64,000 nucleotides of DNA. It comes from Hordeum vulgare subsp. vulgare. Taxonomy: Eukaryota > Streptophyta > Magnoliopsida > Poales > Poaceae. Positions 23,505 to 35,784 of the stretch are shown one piece after another (position 1 is the stretch's first letter; every line of letters begins with the position of its first letter). Made by a program: the position numbers and the translations under genes. The notes under the pieces are model-generated. The model was not told where the DNA came from and made no database searches. It worked only from the letters and a program-made list of their open reading frames with translations. The stretch spans positions 233,529,084-233,593,083 of the forward strand of contig NC_058522.1 of the NCBI RefSeq assembly GCF_904849725.1, in the 5' to 3' direction.

Positions 23505-26500
23505 TCATTCATAGTGCCTTATAGCTCGGGCACCCTCCATAGCAATGGCGAAATAACGTTCGGGGCGCGTGTGCTCCTTCCCAGGCAGCAAAGGTGCAGT
23601 GGCCATCTCTGTGGGATCCAACTTCGACAAATGCATCATTGTTTTCGAATAAGCCATGCGAGCTCCTTCGATGCAGACCGAGTGCTTCAAGATGTATATT
23701 TGAGGTGATGCATCAATTAGCTCCTAAACCAAGCCAAAGTAGCTGCTCGGCAACGGTTCGGCTAGCCACAGCCGAATGCACAAGTCCTTCATGGCCAGCT
23801 CGGTCATCTTGTGTATCTCCATCAGCTACTTCAATAGGTCGGACGGCAGTTGAGGATGGTCCTGATTTAGGAACTGTACCTAGAAGATCCTGTGCTGTGA
23901 TGCATCCTCCTAAGAAGCATAGTACTTCTCAGCCTCGACCGCAGTCTTCGGTAGATCGGCCATCACACTTGAAAAGCTCCAAACTTTGTTAAGGGATACA
24001 AATCTCCGCCCACTAAAGGTACATTGCAATAAATACCGCTTACCAGTTGCGATTTGTTTGACCTGATGAACCTCCTTCCGGAGATCGTGCGCCTCTTTTT
24101 GTGCTTCTTGGAGGGTAGCAGTGACCGGCGTCAGTTTGGTTGATTTTTCTTTTTCTTTTTTTCTTGAGAGCCTCATTCTTTTTGATGGCCTCCTTAAGTT
24201 CCTGTTGAACTTCAGTGACCCGAGCTTCAGATTTCTCGCTGAAGGCCTTAGCCTGTACGGTCGCCACCCTCTGTTCGGCGGCCTCTTGCTTGGCTTGGCT
24301 CAGTTCGGCCCTCAGTCGGTTAACATCGGCAACCACAGCTATGATAATCAATTGACAAACACTCATTTAGAGACAAATCATATATAAATCCATATAAATG
24401 CTAAGGCTTGTACACTCACATTGAGCGTCTTCACAACGCTTGTTGATGCGATCTATCTCCTCTTCGAAAACTCTTAATTTCCGATTCATTTCCTCCAACT
24501 CCAAAGAGTTGGGGGCTCTGGCTGACAGAAAGGCCTGCAAAAGAACATATTGTTTTCATTTTCAAATATCCTTTTTGTGAGGATACATTCTCGTTAACCC
24601 ACCAGAGCCTTGGGGGCTGTATGCATTGTTTTACAAATAATTCTAACCCCTGCACGAGTCTTTCAAACTCACACAGGGCTTGGGGGCTACTGGGCATAAT
24701 AAAACTTTTAAACAGCGCATAGTTATAAACCAAAAAGAATGTGGATTACCTTGATGCCCGCTAACAGTGCGTCGAAATCTCCTTTCAGACCACTATCAAC
24801 AGACTGAATACTTTGCAAAAGCGCACTCAGATGAGTGTGGCATTCTTCGGGAATGGAGGGGTCATTCAGACCTTGCTCCCTGAACTCTCGACATCCATTC
24901 CAGATTTGCTCCATCGTGGATGGCTCCAGGTGGGCCGTAGTAGTCTCCCTTCACGGAGAGACCACTACCGCTGGCACTGGAGATAAGGGATTCACTGAAG
25001 TAGTCTTTGAAGGATACCTAGAGGGTCCGGTCCCTCCCTCCTTCATCGCGAGGGTGAGTTCATCTTCCTAGTCCTTAGTAACCGAAGTATTGGCCTCGGC
25101 CATAGTATCGTCACACCCGACCGTGGTATCCGGCTCAGGGGGGATCCTTGGATACCGCCTCTCTGATCCCTTTAGTAGTGGGGGAGGTGAGTAGGGCGAT
25201 CCGGTCCCGCTTTCAGCCAGGTTAGCTGGCAGGGAACCCCCCTCCAAAATCCGATCGGTGGGAAGATCATGCTACGGGCTGTAATACAAAGAATAAGCCT
25301 AATTAGAACCACGGTAATTAGATAGGAAGTGTATTTGGATTTTTCATACATACCTTTTGGCTCGAGGCTTCACCCTAAGGATCCTTTGAGGGACCGGTGC
25401 TTCATCCCTAGACTCCTCATCTGAGTCTGAAATATCATCGAATATGGCCATAAGGGCCCTAGCGGGTTCTTAGAAGCAACAGGAGCTTGGTCTCCCTCGG
25501 CGTCTTCACACAGTGCTCTCTTTTTGGTATGAGAGGTGTCACTTACCTCCTCCTCATCGCCCTCTTCTTCTCCCTCCATGTGGGATGGAGCAAGTGTCTC
25601 TTTAGACTTAGTATCCGGGGGACCCTTCGATTGAAGCCCCCCAGGATCTTCTTATTCCACCTCTTCTATTCCTCCTTCTCCCATGGAGTAGTGTATGGCT
25701 TCTCGACCAACATGGCTGCTAGCAACGGGGTCATGGCGTCCGTGGGTAGAGGCGTTGCACAGTTAATTTGTCCGGATTTATTTACCCAGATCTGCGGGTA
25801 TAGGCCTTATTAAAGAAGGGATGAAAGTTAAAACAATTCAGTAAAAATGTTACCGGTCCCGCCGGATTGAGGAGGGAAAGGCCTCCATCCTCCTCCTTAT
25901 CGAGCCAATTCTTCTGCAACTTGAACAGGCCCTTCCACGGCTTCTTGAGTGAGGTGTGGAAAAAACTATCTACCGAGCCAGCTGTATTGTCCGGATTCTT
26001 CGGATCATATTCTCACATCGGGATGGACCAATGCTGGGAGGGGAGAAGGCCACAATGCAGCATTGCATGTACCACGTTGCTAAGGTCGAACTTCTCCACT
26101 AGGCCGGAGATCCTCTTCGTGAGCTCCTTCACATCGATGGCCTCCCCCAAGTCTAGGGCCTTCTCCGTACAGGATGTGAGGCATGTGGGGGGCATATCTG
26201 AATGCACGAGGAGAAACCTTGTTGGCATTGTGTGGCTCGGTGATGTAGAACCATTCCTTTTGCCATGACTTGATAGTATGGATGAATGTGCCCTTTAGAC
26301 ATGTAGCCCCATTGAGCTTGTCGATCATTGTCCTTCCACAGTCATCCTGCTTGCCGTTGATGACCTTCGGCTTTAAGTTGAGGACCTTTAGCCACAAGCC
26401 TAAGTGGGTTGGACCCGCAAGAAGACTTCGCAGACCATGATGAAAGCGGAGAGATGGGTGATGGAGTTCGGGGGGAGATCGTGGAAGTCGAGGTCGTAGT

Positions 26501-26729
26501 ATAACATGATCCCCCGAATGAATGACTGAAGGGAGAAGCTTAACCCTATAATTAAATGAGGTATAAAAACCACTATTTAACCATCCCTTGGGGTGGGGAT
26601 AACTTGGTCCTCCTCCGACGCGCGGCGGGCAACGTTTTTTGGGAGGTAGCCAGAGCTCTTCAGCTCCAATATGTCTTTTTCAGAGACAAAGGTGACCTCC
26701 CACTTGCCCTTGGAACCAGCACTGGCCAT
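23505..26729 (-). pseudogene. Decayed antisense ORF, 'putative gypsy type transposon' (Transposase_28-like) family
   Basis: Minus-strand remnants lie in consecutive order in shifting frames. The N-terminus is at 26729 (MASAGSKG, then SEKDILELKSSGYLPK). The middle carries the motif SWQKEWFYITEP (near 26290), typical in cereals of the family once annotated as 'putative gypsy type transposon'. An acidic segment (25579-25370) follows, then an alpha-helical coiled-coil C-terminal part (24366-24040, many Ala/Glu/Gln/Lys). At least four frameshifts and several stops separate the pieces. Its function is not established. Although the family was named a transposase, it is carried antisense by LTR elements, and I see no catalytic motif. 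Confidence 0.7.
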
Positions 26730-27262
26730 TGCCGGACAGGTGAGAGGGTTCGAGAGCATGGGAGGATAAGAAGTGACTAGGGCGCTGGATTTGGGAGAAA
26801 GGGGAATGGTGATGGAAAACGGGATCTTAGGTGCAAGAGGACACCAAGGTGACAGTTTTTGTACCTTTTATGACTTGCTAGAATACCGAAGGCCTCGCTG
26901 TTGTACAGTAAACTCCACCACTTCCCAATAAACTCGCGATTATGGGTGTGTGGGATAGCCCAAGCCATCAACCATATCCCTAAAAATGGGGGCACAATCT
27001 CCATGATGGGGCGTGCCAAATAAAACGGTCTCAAGCCGCTCGTTCAAAAAATCGGTGGCCTTTCAAATTATGAAATATGCCACCCGTTGTTAACACGGTA
27101 GGCCTAGGGATAAAAATCTATATATTTAAAAGAGAAGGAGTCGACAAGAGCCGAGCTATCTTTGGTTAGAGAAGAAAGGAGGAACTCGCTTTGCAAGCCT
27201 ATATCCCCAAGACATCAACTATTGAGGAGGATTTCGGTATTGGAGCCTAGTTTCGGGGCTAT

Positions 27263-27733
27263 TGAGGGAGTCTCGTACTAGGGGGTCCTTGGGCCGCTCA
27301 CCTATTCGTATGGGTCAAGCTTTGTAAGCCGTTCGACCATTGACAAAAGTTTTGTATTCTAGGTGGAATCTTCCGATGACTTGGCGTGCAATCCAAGGAG
27401 ATATAGGCATCGACATATTTCTTCTCTGTTGTAACCGACCTTATGTAAATCTTGACACCCGTGGCGTCTATATAGGCCACGGGGTCATACCTCGCAGGGT
27501 ACATCGAGCTCACTATGATTAGGGTTTAGACCATAATATAGATCTTGCAGTAGATCAACCTTGCACTGTATACCATCTCATCAATAATATCAAGAGCAGG
27601 ACGTAGGGTTTTACCTCCATCAAGAGGGCCCGGACCTGGGTAAAACACCGTCCGCATTGCCTCTTGTTACCCATCAACCCTAGATCCATAGTTCGGACTC
27701 CCTACTCGAGATCGACCAGTTTTGACACTGACA
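27263..27733 (+). repeat. 3' LTR of the Tat-type element
   Basis: It starts TGAGGGAGTC and ends GACACTGACA. It contains 'tatataggcc' near 27470 as a TATA region and the stretch 'acctgggtaaaacacc' near 27635, both characteristic of a common Triticeae Tat LTR. Length is 471 bp. Confidence 0.7.
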
Positions 27734-28803
27734 AGAACCGCTTTGGAGGTAAGCGAACGAATGGTTCAGATTTGGAATCTTCCCATCCGGCTATGCATTG
27801 TTTTTTGCACTCTAGCTCCGATGTCATTTGATAAGATATTACTTTAGCATCGGTTTTATCAATAGAACATAATCTTGGATTTAAGTTTCTGAAATCAAAG
27901 TACTTAGAACACACATGTCACAATTGAGACCATGTGTAAGCCAAGTATGACACAAACAAAGCTACCCACTTGGATAGAAGTTTTAATTAAAGCAACGAGG
28001 AAAGCTTTGGCGGCAATAATAAGTCACTATCGGTCTCTATAATGATTTTATTGCTAACAAATAAATTACCCTTCTTGATTGGCCTTTCAAAATTACTTAT
28101 GAGAATTTTTCTTATAGAAGCATCAACAATAATGTTATGACCAAATCAGAAAATAGGTAAATCACTTACTAGACATACCTCTTCAAATATTTTAAGAGAC
28201 CATGATGGTTGAACGACTTGAATGTTATCTTCTTCCTTTTTTGAATAGATCCCCAATAACTTGTCATTATTTTTCTTGAATAGATTCGCACATGCACAAT
28301 TTGATTTGGCTTTTTCAATAACCGAATTGTATTTTTTATCCAAATCATTACTTTTTTCTTTAATAATTTGCAAGGCATAGGATATGATGTTTGAGCGTAA
28401 TTATCAAATAGCTAGTAGTAGCATGGTTAATTCCCATATCCACCGGCATGTTTGGATTAACATATTGCAAGTTATTAGCCGATGAATAAAAATTAGAAAC
28501 ACTTTGTTGCATACTATTGGAAGTTTCTACATGGGGTTTTTTAACTTGATTTTCCAAGCTCATCATGTTGTTCATGAGCATATAGATTTGTGGGGTTGCC
28601 GATGCATGGGAGTTGGGATACATATGTTGCATGCTGCTAAAATTACGTGAATTTGAAGCATGAAGATGATTCTGAATCGGTTGTTGCACATAATTAGATG
28701 TGTGATGGATAAAACTGGGGCTAGCCAATACATTATGCTCATCAAACGATCTAGCAACAACATATGCATTATTTGCTTCTACATAAGTTTATTGGGTATT
28801 CAT
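27734..28803 (-). pseudogene. Decayed Asn/Gln/Ser-rich ORF of element W, gag-like by position
   Basis: The ATG at 28803-28801 opens a frame (MNTQ, stop, TYVEANNAYVVARSFDEH) rich in Asn, Gln, Ser, His and Met to about 28390. After a frameshift it continues as a charged helical part (SNDLDKKYNSVIEKAKSN, from about 28355). The same frame is then open, apart from three stops, down to 27734, where the Tat LTR cuts it after RLPPKRF. Total about 355 codons. Position after a promoter and leader, and composition, suggest a gag, but no CCHC knuckle or recognisable gag motif is present. It could be an unrelated captured gene. Confidence 0.4.
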
Positions 28804-29055
28804 ATTACCTTCGTAGATTGCAAACCCTAGATGAAGCCCGAGTCGCGAAAAAGTGTGTTGACACATGAACACGTCACCGTGTACCTCCAACACCGTGGGT
28901 GATGCACCATAGCTCACGTCGAAGGAGACCTGACCGATAGCGTGATACGCGAGAGAGTCGGTGGGTGCTTTTGTAGACCCAACACCCCACACGCTCGGGA
29001 GGGACCCCGTGAGGGCATGTGGCGGCTATGGGCTGCCCTAGGTCAACCTGATCAC

Positions 29056-29852
29056 TGTTAGGGCCTTCTGGATCGCTGCCCTCCAACCGAAGAATGAACG
29101 AAGAATGAGGAAGAACTACAACAAGGAAGAGAGATAAAGTTAAAGGTAAAAAGTAGTACATTGATTTGTTCGATTGTGTGTTATTCCAATCGGCCATCAC
29201 CTCCATTATATATAAGAGGCGGCTAGACTCCCGTACAAGTAAAGGATTCATCTAGGCTTTTGTTACAAGAAAATTACATTAATTCACGTCCTAGAGTGCT
29301 AATTACAGTCTAACTCGGCTTTCCCGAGTGAAACTTCATCCCGATCTTGTTTTGCCTCTCCAGGTTACATACGACCTCAGATTTAAACAATATATATATA
29401 TATATCATAATCGATCAACGGGGCAAGACGAAACTTTTTCGTGTTGTAAGTTTTGCCATTAGAGGCCGACTTAAGGACCGAACAGCTAGCATGACCTGTC
29501 ACACAATTCTGTGACCTAACGTGCCACATTTCACCTTGTGGTAGGACAAGATTCAGATGACTACAACTTTTGCATACGACCTCAAATTGAGACGATTTTT
29601 ATATCAAAATCGGTCATTTCTACGAGACAAAGAGAGTCTGTGCAGAACACTTTCTCGTATGAGGATGTATTGGGGGTTCAATCGGCCGAATATCAGTCGG
29701 GAAGCAAAATTCTAGCATTTTAATACAATTTCGGCCCTTAAGATGAGATTGGACAACGATGACCTAGTCGTAAAAATTGTTACATCTGAACACCTTTTCA
29801 TTTGAATCCATCTCAATAATGTTTTCATCCTTGTCAAAATCTGGTGTCAATA
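29056..29852 (-). repeat. Probable LTR of element W
   Basis: On the minus strand it runs from TATTGACACC to CCCTAACA. It contains two similar blocks around 'gacctcaaattgagac' (29578-29600) and 'gacctcagatttaaac' (29372-29390), a TA dinucleotide run (29390-29404), and a TATA box at 29215-29206. No second copy lies in the window, so boundaries rest on termini alone. Confidence 0.45.
29206..29215 (-). promoter_or_regulatory. TATA box of element W LTR
   Basis: Minus sense CTTATATATAATGG is a strong TATA-type core. It is followed within 30-60 bp by an AC-rich stretch and the leader of the decayed ORF. Confidence 0.45.
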
Positions 29853-30624
29853 ACTATGACTTTCCCATGCTTAATGCTTATCACTAGGGCGAGAGTGCCA
29901 TGATTTTAGATCTGAACCTATTATATTTTAATGAATATAAGAGTTATTTGGGTCCTATCTAGCAAGTTGTCGTTACCTATTACGTGTCATGATCCACATA
30001 CCCCAAGGTGACAATAAATTGGATTCTTTCGAGTGATTGCCGTATTTTGAGGAGTTCATGTATTCACCGTGTGTTAATGCTTTGTTCAAGTTCTCTATTA
30101 AAAGGAGCCCTTAATATTCCTTAGGTTCCAATAGGACCCCGCTACCATGGGAGGGTAGGACAAAAGATGTCATGAAAGTTCTTATCGCAAGCACGTGTGA
30201 CTATATACGGAATACATGCCTACATTATATTGATGAATTGGAGCTAGTTCTGTGTCGCCCGAGTGTGTAACTGTTACATGATCAATGTCATATAAATCAT
30301 TATCCATCACCGATCCATGTGCATATGCTTTACATCTACTGAATCTTGCTAGGTTACTACTATTGATGCTGCTGTCACACCTACTACTCAATTGCTACTG
30401 TTACTATTGTTACCAAATTGCTGCTATCACATTTACTGTTACTACTATCATTTGCTGTGCTACTAAATCCTTGCTACGGAGAGACATCCCAAGTGTGGTT
30501 GAACTGACAACTCAACTGTTACGGCCAATAATTACTCTTTGGCTCACCTTGTGTTGAAGCAATAAATTAGGGTGAAATGCTAACAGTGAAGACTGTCGTG
30601 ATCCTCTATAGCTCTGGGTTATCA
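29853..30624 (+). repeat. 5' LTR remnant of element Y
   Basis: It ends GGGTTATCA at 30624. It carries a run of CTA/CTG/TTG triplets (30350-30470) and a U5-type stretch leading to the primer site. The left part was removed or displaced by W at 29852/29853. Confidence 0.65.
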
Positions 30625-30635
30625 AGACCTTTTTC

Positions 30636-30653
30636 TGGCATAGTTCTCGGGGA
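30636..30653 (+). promoter_or_regulatory. Decayed primer-binding site of element Y (tRNA-Asp type)
   Basis: TGGCATAGTTCTCGGGGA aligns without gaps to the Athila-type site TGGCGCCGTTGCCGGGGA, which is intact in Z at 56723-56706. The mismatches fall in the GCC and GC steps. Confidence 0.6.
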
Positions 30654-30700
30654 GCATAGCTTTATTTATTGTGTTGACTTGAGGATATCCAATTGTCACT

Positions 30701-33465
30701 ATGAAGAATCTGAAAGATAATCGAACTAAGATTGTCCGCTCTCGCACGAGAGGAGGTAAGGAACTACCATCTAGCTCTGCTTTTGACTCACTCACTATTT
30801 TGAATCAGCTTGTTACACCACCACCTTTTGATTGCCGTGATATGTCACATGAACTTGATGATGCTACTTCTAAAATTAATCATGATACTATTTCAACACA
30901 TGTTGAAACTGAAAGTGTGACATTGAGTGAATTACTTGATGCTCATATTGCTAGAGCTAGCAAAGTTGAAAATGTTGAAACTGGTGAAGACTTTGAATCA
31001 CCTTTTACACCTCGTCCGCCAAATAGATATGAATTTTCTTATGTACCTAAAGGTTATGTGATGGATAGTGAGTTAGCTAGGGATTTTCTTGCTTGTGAAA
31101 ATAGAGATGATGTGAAGAGATTAGTATGCAAACTAAAAGAAAAATCTATGATGGAGAAAATGAAACATGATCCTAAATTAGCTACTTCTCCTATATTTGT
31201 CACTCATAAGGACCATGAATTTTCTATAGACCCTCAACTGATTCCTATAGTAGAGTCTGATCGTTTCCATGATTATGAAAAAGAAACTCTGGTCGAAGAC
31301 CTTATGAAACTAAATGATATTGTTGCCTTGTTTACCATTGATGAAAAGATACAGTACTATTCTATCCTTAAGCTTTTCCCTTTCTCGCTGAAAGGAGAGG
31401 CCAAGGAATGGTTCATTTCTCTTGCTCCTAGTTGTATGCGTAGTCCCCTAGATATGCTTTATTACTCTTCCGAAAAATATTTTCCTCCTCATAAGAAACA
31501 AGCCACTTTACAAGAAATATCTAACTTTGTGCAAATTAAAGAAGAGAATCTCCCTCAAGCTTCGGTGAGGCTTCTCGTGTTACTTAGAGCTTTGCCTCAT
31601 TGTCCTCTTAAGAAGAAAGAAATTCTTCATACAATTTATAATGGACTAATAGATGCTTCTTGGGATTTCCTAGATAGTTGTGTTGGTTGTGTTTTCATGG
31701 AAAGAACCGTTACACAAGCAGAAGAGTTATTAAATAATATTTTGCACAATGATGATGATTGGACACTTCTTGAACCACCACCGGAACCTATTCGAAAGAA
31801 GAGGGGTATTCTATTCCTCAGTCCTGAAGATATGCAAGTAGCAAAAAAAGATCTATGAAAGAGAAAGGTGTTAAAATTGAGGATGTCAAGAAATTACAAC
31901 CTATTGAAGAAATACATGGACTTGATACTCTGACACAGGTAGTAGAGGTAAACTTTCTCTATCCCTTTACTGAAAATGATATACCTTATGCTAAGACTCC
32001 TCATCAATGCATGGATGAATTTCATAATTACATTGTTAAGCAAGAGCACTTCAATAACTATGTTAAAAATCAATTTAAAAACAATGCCATGATGATAGAT
32101 TGAATAAGTGACTTGATGTTTAGAGTCCTAATGACGTGAAAGGTCTAAATAAACATGCGTCTATGTTTCACACCCAACTAGATCAAGTAGTTAAGTCACA
32201 AAATGATTTGACTGGTGAGATGAATAATATTAATGATCATATGTTGTTAGAGTGATGACTAGAGGAGGAAGAATGACTTAGGAACCTCTTTATCCTGAAG
32301 GTCACCCTAAAAGAATAGAATAGGATTCTCGGATAATTAATGATGATACATCTCGTCCCATTAAGAAGAAAAATAAAAATAAAAATGACAAGACTTTTCA
32401 TGCTCCTAGTGAACCTCATATTGAGAAACCTGCTGAAAATCATAATGATGTTTCTATTTCTGATGCTGAGACACAATCTCGTAGTGAACATGAACTTAAT
32501 GGTAATGATAATAATAATAATTATGTTCATGTAGAAGATCCACTAGGTGGTAATAAGGAACCTAATAATGATGTTGAGATAGAACATGTTGAGGGCTTGA
32601 TAACCCACCTCCTAAAAATAAACGTTATGATAACAGAGACTTTTGTTGCTAGAAAACACAGAAAGGAATAAGAACCATGGGTTTAAAAACCCATGCCATT
32701 CCCTCAAAAGCCTTCTAAAAGTAGGGATGATGAAGGTTCTGAGCGCTTTGATAAAATGATTATACATGTCTTTTTGCTCACTCACTTGACTGCTATATTG
32801 AAAATGCCTTTGTATGCTAAGTACATGAAGGATATTATTACCAATAAAAGAAAGATACCAAAAACTGAAATTCCTACTATGCTTGCTAATTACTCTTTTC
32901 ATGGTGGAATACCTAGAAGTTGGGAGATCCGAGTACACCCACAATACCTTGCTCTAATATTAGAAATTATGTTAAAAATGCTTTGTGTGATTTAGGAGCT
33001 CGTGTCAGTGTTATGCCTTTCTCCCTTTATATAATATTTGAATTAGATAAGCTTACACCCACTGAGGTACCTTTGCAAATGGGTGATAACTCTACTGCTT
33101 TACCTATTGAAATTTGGGAGGACATCCCCGTTGTGGTTGTAAATGTTACTATCTTAACAGGCTTTGTTATTCTTCATATGCTTTATGGCAACAATATGTC
33201 GATCATCCTTGGTAGACCGTTTCTGAATACTACACGGGCAGTTGTTGATAGCCACAAAAGCAAGATTACTTTTCATGTTAATGGCAAGCAACATACTGTG
33301 CATTTTCCGAAGAAGCAAAATTTCATTAACAATATTAATGTTATTGAGCCTATTCACATGGTCATCATTGGAGATTTTACAATCCCTCTACCTACTGTCA
33401 AGAAAAAGAGATACTATAATCTTATTGTCCGTGAGATGCAAATCCCCATTGTGGTAACCTGGTGA
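30701..33465 (+). pseudogene. Athila-like gag-protease of element Y, frameshifted
   Basis: The ATG at 30701 opens a 385-codon frame with the retrotransposon gag motif FSLKGEAKEWFISLAP (near 31385-31430), ending at 31856-31858. A frameshift there moves reading to the frame 31855-32103 (ending NAMMID). More stops follow through 32100-32900. The protease part (32920-33465) has DLGARVSVMP with a D-L-G-A active site in place of the common D-S/T-G-A, and the flap/partner motif IILGRPFLNT near 33205. The frame closes at 33465, one base before element X. Gag forms particles and the protease cleaves the polyprotein. Composition is AT-rich, unlike the chromovirus. Confidence 0.85.
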
Positions 33466-33466
33466 T

Positions 33467-34976
33467 TGATGACCCACAAGTGTAGGGGATCTATCGTAGC
33501 CTTTTCGATAACTAAGAGTGTCGAACCCAACGAGGAGCAGAAGGTACTGACAAGTGATTTTGAGCAAGGAATAACTGCAAGTACTGAAAGGTAACTTTTT
33601 ATGGGTTTTCTGGTATAAGCAAAAGGAAATAAGTGTAGTAAAAGTAAATGGGGCCGAGGAGAATCAAGTGTCCAAATCCTTTTGATCACAAAGGATAAGC
33701 CGTTGGACTAAACTTATAAAGACTAAGGCGTTCCTGAGGACACACGGGCGAGATAGTCAAGTGATTTCGCCATATTCCGTCTAGTACTATGTTTTGTATT
33801 GATAAGTGTTATGTGGGTGGATCTTTGCTAGTGCACCGTCTAGGCTAAGAAAAGTGCACTCTTATGATTAGTCCCCCTTGCACGCATCCGCAAATAAAAG
33901 GGAGAAATTAAGGCAAAGCCTAACCATAGCAATAAGATCCAACACCCCCTCATGTAAAAGTATGCGAACTAGGGTTTAGGTTTCTGTCACTCTGGCAACC
34001 CACCATAAGCATTCTATATACATCATGTATTCCCCTAGGTCCTTAAAAAGGCGAAGTGTTATGTAGTCGACGTTCACATAACACCACTAGAAGAATAACA
34101 CCACAACTTAAATATCAATCAACACATATTACTTCAACATCATATGACTACTAGCAACTAGACTTCTCCCATGTCCTCAAGAAATAAAGGAACTACTCAC
34201 AAGACATAAAAGAGATCATGATCAGAGTTGATATAAATACGATGAAAAATCTGGTCATAACAATAATTCTCCAACAAAACTTAATAGCATTCACCACAAA
34301 AGAGTAATCAACACTGATAGAGTAGAGGGGATGAATAGTGCAAGGTACAACTCCGAATGCAATGGTAAAGTGAGATCGGGTGAATATGGTGATGGTGCTG
34401 GTGATGATGATGATGGTCATGATGATCTTGATGATGCCCGTGATGATGGTGATGAGGATGACGATGATCTCCCCTTCCGGGAGGAGTTCTCCCTGACGGA
34501 ATCTGCCCACCGGAAAGGTCTTTTCTTCTCTGTATGTTTTCCACTACGGAGCGGCGACGCAACTCCGGAAACTCTCCGTGGCTTGGGATTTTTAGGTCAC
34601 GAGGGTCATATACCCAAAGAGGGGCACCAGAGGTGGGACCCACCACCCAGGCGGCCTCCCTGCGCGGCCTAGGGGGGCTCGCGCCACCATGTCGCCTGGG
34701 TACCTCGTGGTACCCCCCGGCCCTTTTTCTGCATGTCTTCGTGAATTGTCCGGAAACTCCTTCCCCGTAAATTTCATCTTATTTGGAGATGTTCTGATAT
34801 GGAAACTCTGCATGCTCTTTTCTCCGTTGAATCCTGTGTTTCCTGTTTCGGCACCGGAACGTTGTAAAATGTGTGAAATAAGCCAAAACACTATAACAAC
34901 AGCATCATATTGTGAAACATATCAATGAATGGAGACAACTTATGATACAAAATAGTGATGCATTTTGGACGTATCA
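33467..34976 (-). repeat. 3' LTR of element X
   Basis: This 1,510 bp LTR begins TGATACGTCC and ends GGTCATCA in minus sense. It contains a run of GAT/GTG triplets (about 34385-34475) that also exists in the 5' LTR and was the target of Z. GC-rich frames at 34530-34770 are not genes. Confidence 0.9.
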
Positions 34977-34990
34977 ACTCCCCCAAGCTT
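34977..34990 (-). promoter_or_regulatory. Polypurine tract of element X
   Basis: Minus sense AAGCTTGGGGGAGT ends exactly at the 3' LTR start, as in other Athila-type elements of grasses. Confidence 0.75.
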
Positions 34991-35784
34991 ATACCTCTCT
35001 TATCCCCAAGCGAATACTGAGCTCTGTAAACCTGTTCACAAGTTTAGAGAGTGAGGTGTTGATAAGTAAGAATACGGACAAGAAGCATCATAATTTCTCT
35101 TCTAAATTCAACCATCCTCAACAGCAATCTTAACTCATAAGGCCCATATGAAAGAGTAATACCAATTACAATCAAAAGTACGGCTAAGGAAACTCATCAA
35201 GCCATGGCAAACATGTCCTTGGTCAAAGAACAACTAATAACTTTTAACTTTTTCTCTTCCTCTTATATTTTGATCAAATCAGTTGAAGCTTTTGAAAGAA
35301 CATGTTGTTAGTCAAGAAGTGAAAATGCTAACACAAAGGAAGATGTTTGCTTTAGCTAGGCTTAACAAACAACTTACTTATCTTAATGATAATGTCAACA
35401 AAGTTGTGATATGGCAATTCTATATCAAACAATATAAATGTATGCATCCTTGTCAACATAAGGTGTCTACTCTTTTATAGGATAGAAAGGAGTAGGTTTA
35501 CTGACTCAACATAAAAGTAAAGGATTGGCCCTTCGTAGAGGGAAGTAGGGAAAACTCATGTGCTAGAGCTTTTACAAATTTTGAAATCATTAAGAATGTA
35601 AAACAAGATTTTGGGAGGTGCATAATTTGTCAACGAATGCTAGCAGACAGCCCAATACTTCTCATGCTGGACAAGTTTCGAGGAACGGCTCCCGAAGTGG
35701 GGACGATCACATCCCCTTAATCTGCTTTGTTTATCACTACCAAAGTTTTCTGATTTCTCATGAACAAAGCATGAAGGAGGTTTT
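34991..35784 (-). other. 3' untranslated DNA of element X
   Basis: AT-rich sequence without coding content, between the polypurine tract and the inserted long LTR. It continues on the other side near 39650. Confidence 0.55.

Larger units (their letters stand above)
22604..27733 (+). mobile_element. 3' part of a Tat-lineage (Retand-like) Gypsy retrotransposon
   Basis: The right end is an LTR (27263-27733) in plus orientation, preceded by internal DNA that carries a decayed open frame on the opposite strand. An extra antisense ORF between pol and the 3' LTR is a described trait of some Tat-lineage elements. No gag or pol remains: the left part is cut off at 22603/22604 by the chromovirus. 22604-23500 is non-coding internal DNA and 26730-27262 is the stretch between the antisense ORF and the LTR. 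The base after the LTR is 27734; the matching upstream duplication is not in the window. Confidence 0.7.
27734..29852 (-). mobile_element. 'W': 5' end of an unidentified minus-strand LTR retrotransposon
   Basis: Read on the minus strand: a probable LTR (29852-29056) with a promoter-like TATA, a leader, then a decayed ORF (28803-27734) that stops where the Tat LTR begins. The LTR's first bases read TATTGACACC, where TG would be expected, so the edge is provisional. Bases after the LTR end (CCCTAACA) give only a weak match to an initiator-Met primer site. W appears to have inserted into the 5' LTR of Y (29853 onward) and was itself split by the Tat element. The family is not recognised. Confidence 0.5.

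Noticed and set aside
33467..34976. This LTR as the 3' LTR of element Y, directly after its protease
   Set aside because: Its orientation is opposite to Y, its polypurine tract lies on the right (34977-34990), and its GTGAT duplication pairs with 58960-58964.
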